From an uncultured Alphaproteobacteria bacterium (lineage in GTDB: Bacteria; Pseudomonadota; Alphaproteobacteria; JALCBB01), in assembly GCA_958267355.1 (NCBI GenBank), contig OY279575.1, forward strand, positions 105,726-169,725: a DNA stretch of 64,000 nucleotides. Direction: 5' to 3'. This document shows positions 26,038 to 35,094 of the stretch, piece after piece. Numbering within the stretch: the first letter of the stretch is position 1; each line of letters opens with the position of its first letter. The position numbers and the translations under genes are program-made. The notes under the pieces are model-generated. The model was given only the letters and a program-made list of their open reading frames with translations, was not told where the DNA came from and made no database searches.

Positions 26038-27207
26038 TTAAAATGGTAGCCCAATGTAATTCTCCGCTAAATCGCGGCGGGCGGTTTCAGATTGCGACAA
26101 ATGCTTAAGCGTTGCTGTACGCATCTGGGCGGCGAAATTGTCTTCGTCAGCAAATTTGTGCAGCATTGTAGTCATCTGCCAGCTAAAACGCATTGCTTTC
26201 CAAATTCGCGTTAGGGCACGTTCAGAATAGCAATCAATACCTTCTGTGGTACCCGTTTTTAACGCTTGTACCAAACCATGATAGAGATAAAATACATCCG
26301 ATACGGCTAGGTTTAAGCCTTTGGCTCCTGTTGGTGGCACGATGTGTGCGGCATCTCCGACTAAGAACAAGTTTCCCCACCGCAAGGGTTCGCTGACAAA
26401 AGAGCGCAAGGGCGCGATTGATTTTTCAATGGAAGACCCAGTTTCCATTGTCTTGGCGATATCAGATGGCAAGCAAGATTTAAGCTTTGTCCAGAAAGCT
26501 TCGTCTGACCAATCTTCAACTCTGTCGGTTAGCGGCACCTGGATATAATAGCGACTTAAGTTTTGATTACGCATTGAAGCTAGGGCAAAGCCATTGGATG
26601 AATTCGCGTAGATCAGCTCGTCGTGTGCGGGTTTAGTGCGCGATAGAATACCGAGCCAGCCAAACGGATAGACTCGCTCAAAGGTTTGCCGATTTTTCTC
26701 GGGTATGGTTTTGCGACTGACACCGTGGAAGCCATCGCAGCCTGCTACATAATCGCAATCAATGGCGAAACGTTGATCACCAACCGAGTAAGAAACTTTC
26801 GGACTTGCGCTATCCGCTCCTTCAATCACTACATCTTCAACCGTATGCACAATCGTAGTTCCCATTGCGTCTTGGGCGGCGTAGAGATCAGCGGTAACTT
26901 CGGTTTGACCGTAAATCATCACCTGTTTTCCAGTAAGCTCTTTAAAATTGATATGCACCATTAAATCATCGTCAGAAAGATATACACCATCGTGCGGAAT
27001 TCCTTCTTGTTCCATTCTTTGTGCGACATTTGCTTCGTGTAGCATTTGCACTGTGCCTGCTTCTAGCACACCTGCGCGAATGCGTGATAGTACATGCTTG
27101 CGACTTGCGCGTTCTAGCAGTACGGTATCCACGCCAGCTTGGTTGAGCAACTGGGACAATAACAGACCCGATGGTCCGCCGCCGATGATTGCGACTTGGG
27201 TTTTCAT
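26038..27207 (-). CDS. pobA: 4-hydroxybenzoate 3-monooxygenase (PobA)
   Basis: A 389-residue FAD monooxygenase that hydroxylates 4-hydroxybenzoate to protocatechuate using NAD(P)H and O2. Hallmarks are the dinucleotide motif IIGGGPSGLLLSQ, the GCDGFHG motif and GDAAHIVPPTGAKGLNLA. The length equals that of the classical enzyme. It sits between the TRAP importer and pcaD in one minus-strand operon, linking uptake of the aromatic acid to ring cleavage. Confidence 0.94.
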   Translation of the reverse strand: MKTQVAIIGGGPSGLLLSQLLNQAGVDTVLLERASRKHVLSRIRAGVLEAGTVQMLHEANVAQRMEQEGIPHDGVYLSDDDLMVHINFKELTGKQVMIYGQTEVTADLYAAQDAMGTTIVHTVEDVVIEGADSASPKVSYSVGDQRFAIDCDYVAGCDGFHGVSRKTIPEKNRQTFERVYPFGWLGILSRTKPAHDELIYANSSNGFALASMRNQNLSRYYIQVPLTDRVEDWSDEAFWTKLKSCLPSDIAKTMETGSSIEKSIAPLRSFVSEPLRWGNLFLVGDAAHIVPPTGAKGLNLAVSDVFYLYHGLVQALKTGTTEGIDCYSERALTRIWKAMRFSWQMTTMLHKFADEDNFAAQMRTATLKHLSQSETARRDLAENYIGLPF

Positions 27208-27243
27208 TATGCTTGTTCCGTGCTTTTGCTTTTATCTGCGGGG

Positions 27244-28560
27244 TTACTTGGGTAATAAAAATAGCGTGATTGCTGGAAATGCTACAAGCAGAGCGACACG
27301 CACAAGGTCAGAGGTTAGAAACCAAACAATTGCTTTATAGGTATCTAGCATTGGAGTCTCACGGTCTATGGAATTGATGATAAATAAGTTCATACCCACA
27401 GGCGGAGTAATTAACCCGACTTCAACGACAATTAAAACCAGAATACCGAACCAGATTGCGACTTGTTCGGGTGTCATACCGAAATCCATGGCACTGATGA
27501 CAGGAAAGAAAATCGGAATGGTGAGTAAGATCATAGAAAGACTATCCATGATGCACCCGAATATAAGGTAGAAGAGCAGTATTAAGCCTAGCACTGCCCA
27601 CGGACTCCAGCCTAGTTCTACGACCCACTGCGACATTTCCTGTGGTACTTGGCTTAGTGCAAGGAAGCTATTGTATAGAGCTGCGCCTAGAATGATGAAA
27701 AAGATCATTGCGGTGCTGGTTGCGGTTGCGATGATACTGTTTGTGAAGACTTTGCGGGTCATATTGCCTGAAGCCCAAGCGAGTAGGCCTGTGCCTGCGG
27801 CTCCTACGGCTGCTCCTTCTGTCGGAGTGAACCAGCCTAGATAGATACCTCCGACGACTAAGCCGAAGACCAGCAGCACGGGCCACACCTTGACCAAAGC
27901 CCGCCAGCGTTCGGAGTAAGGCACTGCGTCTTTCGTGCCTGCCGCCTTAGGATTAAAACGAACATAAATGGATATCGTAATCATATAGCCGATGGCGGCT
28001 AAGAGTCCGGGTATGAAGGCGGCTAAGAAAAGTTTGGCGATATTTTGCTCGGTCAGGATTGCATAGATGACTAAGATTACAGATGGCGGGATAAGAATTC
28101 CTAGTGTGCCGCCAGCGGCAAGTGTGGCGGTGGAGAAGCCGCCAGAATATCCGTAGCGTTTGAGTTCGGGCAGGGCGACGCGGCTCATGGTTGCGGCTGT
28201 TGCGAGGGATGAGCCACAGATTGCGCCGAAGCCTGCGCAGGCTCCGACTGTTGCCATGGCGACTCCGCCTTTGCGGTGTCCGAGCCAGCTTTCGGCGGCT
28301 TTGAAAAGGCTTTGTGACATTCCTGAAAGTGTGGCGAATTGTCCCATGAGCAGGAACATTGGAATAATGGTTAAGGAGTAGCTAGAAAAAGTGTCGTAGG
28401 TGTCGGTTTTGAGTTTTGACATAAATGTGTTGGTTCCGTCTGTGGCGAGATAGAGTCCTGCGATACCGCAGAGCAGCATGGCGAGTCCGATTGGTGCCCT
28501 TAGGAAGATGATTAACAGCAATAGAGGAAACGAAAGGTATCCGATTTCGAGCGAAGACAT
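27244..28560 (-). CDS. TRAP transporter large permease (DctM), aromatic acid operon
   Basis: A 438-residue, ~12-helix large subunit. It has typical DctM blocks: GAICGSSLATAATMSRVALPEL, GTLGILIPPSVILVIYAI, LIFGCIMDSLSMILLTIP and TPPVGMNLFIIN. Its ATG overlaps the stop of dctQ (TAATG). It belongs to the dctP-dctQ-dctM-pobA-pca operon, so the cargo is probably 4-hydroxybenzoate or protocatechuate; that is inferred from context. Confidence 0.93.
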   Translation of the reverse strand: MSSLEIGYLSFPLLLLIIFLRAPIGLAMLLCGIAGLYLATDGTNTFMSKLKTDTYDTFSSYSLTIIPMFLLMGQFATLSGMSQSLFKAAESWLGHRKGGVAMATVGACAGFGAICGSSLATAATMSRVALPELKRYGYSGGFSTATLAAGGTLGILIPPSVILVIYAILTEQNIAKLFLAAFIPGLLAAIGYMITISIYVRFNPKAAGTKDAVPYSERWRALVKVWPVLLVFGLVVGGIYLGWFTPTEGAAVGAAGTGLLAWASGNMTRKVFTNSIIATATSTAMIFFIILGAALYNSFLALSQVPQEMSQWVVELGWSPWAVLGLILLFYLIFGCIMDSLSMILLTIPIFFPVISAMDFGMTPEQVAIWFGILVLIVVEVGLITPPVGMNLFIINSIDRETPMLDTYKAIVWFLTSDLVRVALLVAFPAITLFLLPK

Positions 28561-29141
28561 TATGCGTTACCTCCACGGACGGGCAAGATTGCGCGTCCAG
28601 ATTTGATTTCGGTTAATCGTGCACCTGCGCAATAGACTCCGACTAGAGCGGCTACGATGGCGGCAGCCAGGCTGAGTGCATAGGCCCACCAGATTGGAAA
28701 TTCTAGTAAGAAAGTGGTTTCGCCGTAATATTTTTTGCTTACCATTCCTGCGTAGAGACGCTGGGTTAGCAGGATTGTGGTGAGGGTAAGTATGATATCC
28801 CAGAAGGCGATTAGGGCTTTGTTGAGCTTTGCTGGCAAGCCTGCTGTGAAAAGATCTACGGTTGCGTGTTCTGAATAGAGTTGGCAGATTGGCAGGAAGG
28901 CGAAGATGGCGAAGGCGACTCCTGCTTCAACGAGTTCAAAATCGCCTGTGACGGGAGCAACGCCAGTTGCGATGAGCCAATCCGCGACGGACTGTGAAAG
29001 TGAAGTAAGAAACTGCGAGTGTCCGAGTGAGTTTAAGCCGCGTCCTGTCACACTGACGCTTGTGAGTATGACCAGAGCAACAAGTACCAGTCCGCCCAGG
29101 AGTGCCATGCAGCGGGCGATTTGTTCCACCAGTTTATACAT
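28560..29141 (-). CDS. TRAP transporter small permease (DctQ), aromatic acid operon
   Basis: A 193-residue four-helix small membrane subunit. It contains the family VEAGVAFAIFAFLPICQLYSEHATVDLF-type segment after helix 2 and a hydrophilic loop before helix 3. AAGGTG precedes the ATG. It overlaps dctM by the TAATG junction and follows dctP by 99 bases. Confidence 0.9.
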   Translation of the reverse strand: MYKLVEQIARCMALLGGLVLVALVILTSVSVTGRGLNSLGHSQFLTSLSQSVADWLIATGVAPVTGDFELVEAGVAFAIFAFLPICQLYSEHATVDLFTAGLPAKLNKALIAFWDIILTLTTILLTQRLYAGMVSKKYYGETTFLLEFPIWWAYALSLAAAIVAALVGVYCAGARLTEIKSGRAILPVRGGNA

Positions 29142-29240
29142 TAAGCACCTTGGTGATTTTCTGCTTTCGTTTTCCTACTGTGCGGAATTTGCGGAGTAAA
29201 GAAGCAGGCAGAAACGGAAGCAGAAAAACAGCAGAGCGGA

Positions 29241-30314
29241 TTACAAGCCTGAATGTTTTTTGATTAAGGCGAGTGATTTGGTTCGCAGGCCTGTGCCGTC
29301 GAATCCTTTGTCGTCCATTTCTTTGATCCAAGTGGCGGTGGTATTTTTGGTGGCTTCTTTCCACTTGGCGACTTGTTGGGGGGAGAGGTTAATAATGTTA
29401 TTGCCGCGTTCTTTTGCTTGATTGAATCCTGGTACATCGACTGCGAGCATGGTTTTGCCAGCCATGGCGGAGAATTCTGCGCCTGAATTTTTGTCAATCA
29501 CGGCTTTTAAGTCGTCGGGAAGTGCATCGTATTTTGCTTTATTCATGGCGAGTACGAAAGTGGCTGTGTAGAGTGCATCGTCTCCGAACATTGTGTGGTT
29601 TGTGACCAGTTCGTTAGACTTGAGCGGCAGGGTTACTTCCCATGGGATTACTGCTGCGTCAATGACACCTTTAGACAGGGCTTCGGGCATGGCGGGTACG
29701 GGCATACCGATTGGCGTTGCGCCGAGATCTTTGAACATACTGGTTGTGATGCGCGTTGGAGCGCGCAGCTTCAGGCCGTTTAAGTCGTCAATTGAGTTAA
29801 CGGGCTTTTTGGAGTGAATCACGCCGGGTCCATGCACCCAAAGTCCGAGTACTTTTACATCTTTGAAGTCTTGGTGGAGCATAGTTTCTTCGGCGAGTTC
29901 CCAGAAGGCTCGTGAAGTGGCTTCTGGGTTGGTCATGGTGAAGGGCAGTTCAAATACTTCGGTGCGCGGAAAGCGGCCAGGTGTGTAGCCTGGAAGTGTC
30001 CAGATAATATCTGCTACGCCATCTATGGCTTGATCCATCAACTGCGGCGGAGCTCCACCCAACTGCATAGCTGGGTAGCGTTCAATTTTGATTCGTCCGT
30101 TGGAGTCGGCTTCAACTTTGTCGGCCCATGGGTAGAGAATTTTTGCGGGCACGGCTGCTTGCGGAGGCAAGAATTGGTGCATCTTTAAAGTGACTTCTTG
30201 GGCGTTGGCGGTTGCGACACCTGAAGTTAAAGCTGCAGTTAGAGCTACGGTTAGAGCGATGACTGAAAGCATCAGTGCGCTGATACTTTTCAGTGAATTT
30301 TTGTGCTTTTTCAT
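29241..30314 (-). CDS. TRAP transporter substrate-binding protein (DctP), aromatic acid operon
   Basis: A 357-residue periplasmic binding protein with a long signal peptide cut after about residue 38 (ANA|QEVTLKMHQFLPP). The carboxylate-binding Arg is expected in LNGLKLRAPTRITTSMFKDLGATP. GGGGAGG lies 5 bases before the ATG. It is the first gene of the operon, so the promoter should lie in 30315-30458, shared with the divergent TSUP gene. No LysR- or IclR-type regulator is visible nearby. Confidence 0.93.
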   Translation of the reverse strand: MKKHKNSLKSISALMLSVIALTVALTAALTSGVATANAQEVTLKMHQFLPPQAAVPAKILYPWADKVEADSNGRIKIERYPAMQLGGAPPQLMDQAIDGVADIIWTLPGYTPGRFPRTEVFELPFTMTNPEATSRAFWELAEETMLHQDFKDVKVLGLWVHGPGVIHSKKPVNSIDDLNGLKLRAPTRITTSMFKDLGATPIGMPVPAMPEALSKGVIDAAVIPWEVTLPLKSNELVTNHTMFGDDALYTATFVLAMNKAKYDALPDDLKAVIDKNSGAEFSAMAGKTMLAVDVPGFNQAKERGNNIINLSPQQVAKWKEATKNTTATWIKEMDDKGFDGTGLRTKSLALIKKHSGL

Positions 30315-30458
30315 ATTGCCTCCCCGTTTGGTTTCGTCTTGTAGGACTACTTGTATGAATAAGAGTGATTGTTATCTATTCGCCCTTGCCTTGTCAATAG
30401 CGGGCTACTGGTGTGCCTTGAACTGCTTGTGGTTAGGCTTTGTGCTAACCTTGTGGTT

Positions 30459-31217
30459 ATGATTGAAATGAGCCTGACGATAATTCTCGTCCTGTTTCTG
30501 GTCGGAGTCATCGCGGGTTGGATAGACGCAATCGCAGGTGGTGGCGGATTGATTACTGTGCCTGCTCTTATTCTAGCGGGTGCATCTCCGGCGGCGGCGA
30601 TAGCGACGAACAAGGTGCAGGCGAGTGTTGGTACCTTCACCTCGGCTTTGTACTTTCTACGCCAAGGAGCAATTTCTGTACGCGCGAACCGTCTGCCACT
30701 GGTGGCGGTTTGTCTTGGCTCAATGGCGGGAGGTTTTGCACTGACGCAGATCAACGCGACTTTTCTGAACTACCTTGTGCCGATGTTGTTGATATTGATT
30801 GGTGCGTATTTTTTATTTTTCGCGAAGAACTTGGACGACAGGCGTGAGCCGCGACTGACAGCGAGTCGCTTTAACTTTACGGCGGCACCTGCGTTGGGTT
30901 TTTACGATGGTTTTTTTGGCCCTGGTACGGGTTCATTGATGGCGACGAGTTTTGTGACTTTGCGTGGATTTCCGATCCGCGATGCGACTGCGCATGCGAA
31001 GTTATTTAACTTTGTTAGTAATTTTTCGGCGTTGGTGTATTTTGTATTTTTCGGACAGATTTTCTGGCTTGCGGGCGGTGCTATGGTTGGCGGACAAATC
31101 CTTGGCTCGTATTTGGGTGCACACATTGCCTTGAAGGCGGGCGCGAAGATCATCCGCCCCCTTACCATCATCGTCTGCTTCGCGATGTCCGCCCGCGCTC
31201 TATGGTCTTTATTTTAG
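30459..31217 (+). CDS. TSUP (TauE/SafE) family membrane protein
   Basis: A 252-residue permease with about eight hydrophobic segments and the duplicated family motifs GWIDAIAGGGGLITVPALILAG and FYDGFFGPGTGS. Family members export or import sulfite, sulfoacetate or other organosulfur anions. The start is uncertain: ATGs at 30459 and 30468 are both possible and neither has a clear ribosome site. It is divergent from the aromatic operon, and its stop overlaps the end of the next, minus-strand gene by 4 bases. Confidence 0.88.
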   Translation: MIEMSLTIILVLFLVGVIAGWIDAIAGGGGLITVPALILAGASPAAAIATNKVQASVGTFTSALYFLRQGAISVRANRLPLVAVCLGSMAGGFALTQINATFLNYLVPMLLILIGAYFLFFAKNLDDRREPRLTASRFNFTAAPALGFYDGFFGPGTGSLMATSFVTLRGFPIRDATAHAKLFNFVSNFSALVYFVFFGQIFWLAGGAMVGGQILGSYLGAHIALKAGAKIIRPLTIIVCFAMSARALWSLF

Positions 31218-31744
31218 TCGGCGCATAAATCCCATATAACTTTGCCAAGTAGTTCATTGGGGTAAATGATAACTACGGGGCGTTGCGCAAGCCACAGCGC
31301 ATTTTTAGACTTTCCTTCACGAAGCCATTTTTGAATGCACTTCTCTGGGTCTTCGTCGTTACACTCTATTGCTGTCCTAAGCATGTCAACGCGCCTTCCC
31401 TTAAAGCCTTCATCAACGGGATGGCGACCAAAACGCGAAGGACCAAAATCTACTGATTTATAGCTGCGAGAATGAAATCGCGGTAAGTCAGGGGAGGTAG
31501 AAAAGAAAGCCCAGACATCAAAATCCTTTACGCCATGCCTCCCATAGATAAAGTGCTTGGCGGCACCTTGGCAAAGGCACAGCATTAATAGCCGATCCTT
31601 GTAGCGTCCAATTGTATCGGAACTGTCTTTGTATAGACGCTTTAAATCTTCTTGGGCTAGTTCTGCAAGCCGCTCTAGGTCTTTATCCTCAATTCTTCTG
31701 TATGAGCGTTCTGTTGGCTTCATTTCAGCTTCCATAGTCTCCAT
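31214..31744 (-). CDS. Nucleotidyltransferase-like protein of unknown function
   Basis: A 176-residue protein with a Gly-Ala then D74-F-D76 pattern (CQGAAKHFIYGRHGVKDFDVW) and a later acidic residue D120 (GRRVDML). That is the layout of a minimal polymerase-beta nucleotidyltransferase fold. SVDFGPSRFGRHP and the C-terminal KVIWDLC are also notable. I chose the ATG at 31744 (AGGAG just upstream); ATGs at 31735 and 31723 are alternatives. It is divergent from the RNase H-like gene 75 bases away. I recognise the pattern but cannot give a biochemical role. Confidence 0.6.
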   Translation of the reverse strand: METMEAEMKPTERSYRRIEDKDLERLAELAQEDLKRLYKDSSDTIGRYKDRLLMLCLCQGAAKHFIYGRHGVKDFDVWAFFSTSPDLPRFHSRSYKSVDFGPSRFGRHPVDEGFKGRRVDMLRTAIECNDEDPEKCIQKWLREGKSKNALWLAQRPVVIIYPNELLGKVIWDLCAD

Positions 31745-31818
31745 GGCTCCTATTGTAATTTCCCCAGCCCTTATTATAGTCAAAATATAACAGATAGCCC
31801 CACAAGCAAGGAGAAATT

Positions 31819-32661
31819 ATGCAATTTGAACGCACAATCGGCATTGACTACTCGGGGGCAGGTAAGCCCAATCACGCAAAACCAGGCCTTAGCGTCTTTA
31901 TGACAGAACAGGGTAGCCCAGCGTGTGAAATTCCACCGCCAAGCGGATACAAAAATTGGAAACGCCGTGAACTCACCGAATGGCTAACTAGTAGATTAGC
32001 AGAATCCACTCCAACTATTGCGGCGATAGACCACGCTTTTTCTTTCCCCAAACCTTATTTTGAAAAATATAAACTTGAACTCAGCTGGGATAAATTTCTT
32101 GAAGATTTTTACGAACACTGGCCGACACATAAGCATGCGGTTAAGCCCTTGCGAGAGGGCAAAAATGAAGAAGCCAAAAAGGCTCAAGCCCGTCTTGGGG
32201 AGACTAATTGGCTTCGTGAAACAGAAAAGCGGTGCAAAAAGCGGAAGCATCCTGCAAATTCTGTATTTGATTTTAAGAAAAAACAAGGGCAGGTGGCTAC
32301 ATCAACCCACGCTGGATTGTCCTTTCTGTGGCAGATGCGTAAATGTGAGTCTCTTTCTGACCTACACATATGGCCTTTTGATGAAGGGAAAGTTGGCGAT
32401 GATAAATCTTGCTTGGTTGAAGCTTATCCACGTCTTTACAAATGCGATGATTATGAGAAAAAATTTTATTCAAATAAAACTTATTCTAAATCGGAACACG
32501 CCCGCGATGCTTTTGTAACAGCGTCGTGGTTGCGTGATATGGATAATGATAAAGGCGAACTGCAGTCTTATTTAGACTTGGAGTCACAGCTCCCTAAAGA
32601 AGCTTTAGAGCGGGCTAAATACGAGGGGTGGATAATCGGCACGCCGAAAATAGAAGAATAG
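31819..32661 (+). CDS. DUF429-like predicted RNase H-fold nuclease
   Basis: A 280-residue protein with the acidic residues of an RNase H-like fold spaced as expected: D10 (IGIDYSG), D71 (AAIDHAF), E201 (LVEAYP) and D230 (HARDAF). A basic Lys/Arg-rich segment lies in the middle, then SVFDFKKKQGQVATSTHAGL. AAGGAG is 5 bases before the ATG. It is lower in GC than its neighbours, as is the divergent nucleotidyltransferase-like gene, and it ends 9 bases from the 3' end of the initiator tRNA. The pair may be a small acquired module; nuclease function is predicted only from motifs. Confidence 0.6.
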   Translation: MQFERTIGIDYSGAGKPNHAKPGLSVFMTEQGSPACEIPPPSGYKNWKRRELTEWLTSRLAESTPTIAAIDHAFSFPKPYFEKYKLELSWDKFLEDFYEHWPTHKHAVKPLREGKNEEAKKAQARLGETNWLRETEKRCKKRKHPANSVFDFKKKQGQVATSTHAGLSFLWQMRKCESLSDLHIWPFDEGKVGDDKSCLVEAYPRLYKCDDYEKKFYSNKTYSKSEHARDAFVTASWLRDMDNDKGELQSYLDLESQLPKEALERAKYEGWIIGTPKIEE

Positions 32662-32667
32662 GCGGGG

Positions 32668-32746
<79 letters not shown>

Positions 32747-32814
32747 TTGGCAAGGTAGCCTAGAAATACACAGCCGACAAGGTGCAAGCCAGTCGCAACG
32801 GAGCGGCAAGAAGA

Positions 32815-33936
32815 TTAAGTTTCGGTCTTCAAGCAGTCGCTCATGGTTTCGGCGAGCGAGCGGATCAACGCAAAATACAAACTCGGACCATCGCGCAGAT
32901 TGGCTCCTAAGGGGTCTAGCGTGGCGATTTGGATTTCTTCTTTGGCGGCGATTTGCTCTACGAGTTGTGCGGAAAATTGCGGCTCGCTGAAGATGCACGA
33001 AACCTGCACGGACTCCACAAGTGCGTAGATTTCGCGCAGACGTTTCGCCGAGATCTGTTGGTCAGGATGCAAAGAAATTGCTCCGACAACTTCAACGCCG
33101 AACCGCTCTTCAAAGTGGCGGTAGGCGTCGTGGAAGACTACAAACTTCCGCTCACGAATAGGAGACATAATCTCGCGCACTTCATCGGTCAAAGCTTTTA
33201 ACGCGCCATCCATACGGACAGCGTTGCTTTGATACAACGCCGCGTTCTGCGGATCAATCGCGGCAAGATTGTCTGCAATTACAGGAAGCCACGTACGTGC
33301 ATTTTCGGGGTCTAGCCAAAAGTGCGTATCACGGGCTTCGTCGTGACCTTCGTCGTGTCCGTGTTCATCGTGGTCTTCGTCTCCGTGTTCATCTCCATGG
33401 TCATCATGGGCGTGTTCATCGTGGTGTTCGTCTCCATGGTCATCGTGGGCGTGTTCATCGCTATGTTCGTCTCCATGGTCGTCGTGCCCGTGTTTATCGC
33501 TATGTTCGTCTTCGTGGTCGTCGTGCAGGTGGGCTTCAAAAGTTGCTGACTCACGCAGGTGGTAGCGTGTTATTCCTGGGACTTCTTCTAGGGTTACGAT
33601 CCGTGTTTCTCCAGCCAGATTGCGCAGGGACTTTTCAATAGAAGTTTCCAAAATCGGACTCACCCGAAAAATCAATTGCGCTTCGTTCAAAGCAACACTG
33701 TCAGATGGACGCAAGCGATGTCCGTGCGGTGAAGCACTGCCTTCAATGATGAGCGTTGGTGCGCCATTGCCTTCCATCACGCCCGCGACAAGCGAGTGGA
33801 TTGGCTTAATAGAAGCCACCACCCGTGGAACTTCCGCCGTGGCAGGCTGGACTCCGTGCCACAGAAACGGCACAAGCAGGGCTGACAGGTACAGAAAACT
33901 GCGTTTTGTCTTCGTGGTCTTCTTTAAGGTCTTCAT
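32815..33936 (-). CDS. znuA: Zinc ABC transporter substrate-binding protein (ZnuA)
   Basis: A 373-residue periplasmic zinc-binding lipocalin-free cluster A-I protein. A signal peptide ends near ATA|EVPRVVASIKPIHSL, whose His is a metal ligand. A ~60-residue His/Asp/Glu-rich loop follows, built from tandem DDHGDEHSDEHAH-like units, then HFWLDPENA, HDAYRHFEERF and the C-terminal metal site. The DNA of the loop is itself a repeat (about 33350-33530) and could vary in length. I chose ATG 33936, which puts the signal peptide first; one 16 codons upstream also exists. Divergent from znuCB. Confidence 0.93.
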   Translation of the reverse strand: MKTLKKTTKTKRSFLYLSALLVPFLWHGVQPATAEVPRVVASIKPIHSLVAGVMEGNGAPTLIIEGSASPHGHRLRPSDSVALNEAQLIFRVSPILETSIEKSLRNLAGETRIVTLEEVPGITRYHLRESATFEAHLHDDHEDEHSDKHGHDDHGDEHSDEHAHDDHGDEHHDEHAHDDHGDEHGDEDHDEHGHDEGHDEARDTHFWLDPENARTWLPVIADNLAAIDPQNAALYQSNAVRMDGALKALTDEVREIMSPIRERKFVVFHDAYRHFEERFGVEVVGAISLHPDQQISAKRLREIYALVESVQVSCIFSEPQFSAQLVEQIAAKEEIQIATLDPLGANLRDGPSLYFALIRSLAETMSDCLKTET

Positions 33937-33984
33937 GGCTTTAAAGAACTCCGAGTTCAAGGTGGCGGAAACCTTGCCAAGCAT

Positions 33985-34219
33985 AGCCCAACAAGGCGCG
34001 TTTAGAGACGATAGTAGATGGTGCTATCTTGTTGCCTTAAGGTCTATCGCATTAACTTCCTTACCGCAAGCCTGCGCGGGTTACGCTTTAGCGTTAGAGC
34101 AATTCGCATTGTGCTAAACTGCAAGGTTTAACTTTTTAAGCAGTCAGTACACAAGCTTAAACGCGACTTGCGCTAAACCTTGCAACAGCAAACCCAATAA
34201 GAGTAAAAAGAGAGTTAAT
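33985..34219. promoter_or_regulatory. Divergent znuA / znuCB control region with an 11-bp inverted repeat
   Basis: TGCAAGGTTTA (34120-34130) is repeated inverted as TAAACCTTGCA (34174-34184) between the divergent zinc genes. Such a spacer should hold the zinc-repressor site. The repeat does not match the Zur box I know, so the assignment is tentative. Confidence 0.4.
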
Positions 34220-35038
34220 ATGCTTACTGATAGAGCAGATAAAAACGCCGAGCCGCTGATTTCCCTTGAAGGAGCAGGCGTGCAACACAACGGACATTGG
34301 CTTGTCCGCGATATAACCTTTGCCGTTCGCCCAGGCGAAATCGTGACTCTAATCGGCCCGAATGGCTCGGGTAAAACAACGACGGTTAAGATGGTGCTGT
34401 CGGTGTGGCTTCCTGATACGGGGCAGGTGCGCAAAAAGGAAAACCTGCGCATCGGATATGTCCCCCAGCGTTTGGCTCTTAGTGCGTCTATGCCGATGAC
34501 TGTGGCGCGGTTTATGCAGCTTACAGCGCGTCTTTCTGCTGCGGAAATTTCTTCTTCCCTTTCTGAAACAGGAGCCGCCAACGTACTGCGCTCTTCTCTC
34601 AACGCCCTATCAGGAGGCGAACTACAACGGGTTTTATTAGCCCGCGCCATCGCCCGCAAGCCTGACTTGCTTGTCCTAGACGAACCCGTGCAGGGTGTAG
34701 ATTTTGCGGGCGAAATAGAACTCTACCGCTTGATTGGTGAAGTCCGTGACCGTTTGGGCTGTGGTGTGCTCTTGGTGTCGCACGATCTGCATCTGGTAAT
34801 GGCGGCAACGGATCGTGTGCTCTGCCTCAACGGACATATCTGCTGTCAGGGTACTCCAACTTCGGTGGCAAGCGATGCGCAGTATCGCAAACTTTTTGGC
34901 GAGCATACGGCGGCGGCTTTGGCGTTTTATGAACACCACCACGACCATGCCCACCACAACGGCGAGACAATTCCGCTAGCAGAGTCTGATGCAGAGCGTT
35001 CTGATGCAGTGCCTTCGCCTGAAACAATTAACCGTTAA
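34220..35038 (+). CDS. znuC: Zinc ABC transporter ATP-binding protein (ZnuC)
   Basis: A 272-residue ATPase with Walker A GPNGSGKTT, signature LSGGELQR, Walker B LLVLDEPVQGVD and switch SHDLH. ENLRIGYVPQRLAL and the His-rich tail (EHHHDHAHH) are typical of ZnuC. GAGAG lies upstream of the ATG. The permease znuB follows 56 bases later, and znuA is divergent. Confidence 0.94.
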   Translation: MLTDRADKNAEPLISLEGAGVQHNGHWLVRDITFAVRPGEIVTLIGPNGSGKTTTVKMVLSVWLPDTGQVRKKENLRIGYVPQRLALSASMPMTVARFMQLTARLSAAEISSSLSETGAANVLRSSLNALSGGELQRVLLARAIARKPDLLVLDEPVQGVDFAGEIELYRLIGEVRDRLGCGVLLVSHDLHLVMAATDRVLCLNGHICCQGTPTSVASDAQYRKLFGEHTAAALAFYEHHHDHAHHNGETIPLAESDAERSDAVPSPETINR

Positions 35039-35094
35039 AGTTTTTATCGGTTAGACCTTACCGCTCGGGCTTTACAGGACTCGCTTTTCGTACA

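Noticed and set aside
33985-34219. Zur box between znuA and znuC
   Set aside because: The 11-bp inverted repeat has a 43-base spacer and does not match the Zur palindrome I know; kept only as a candidate control region.
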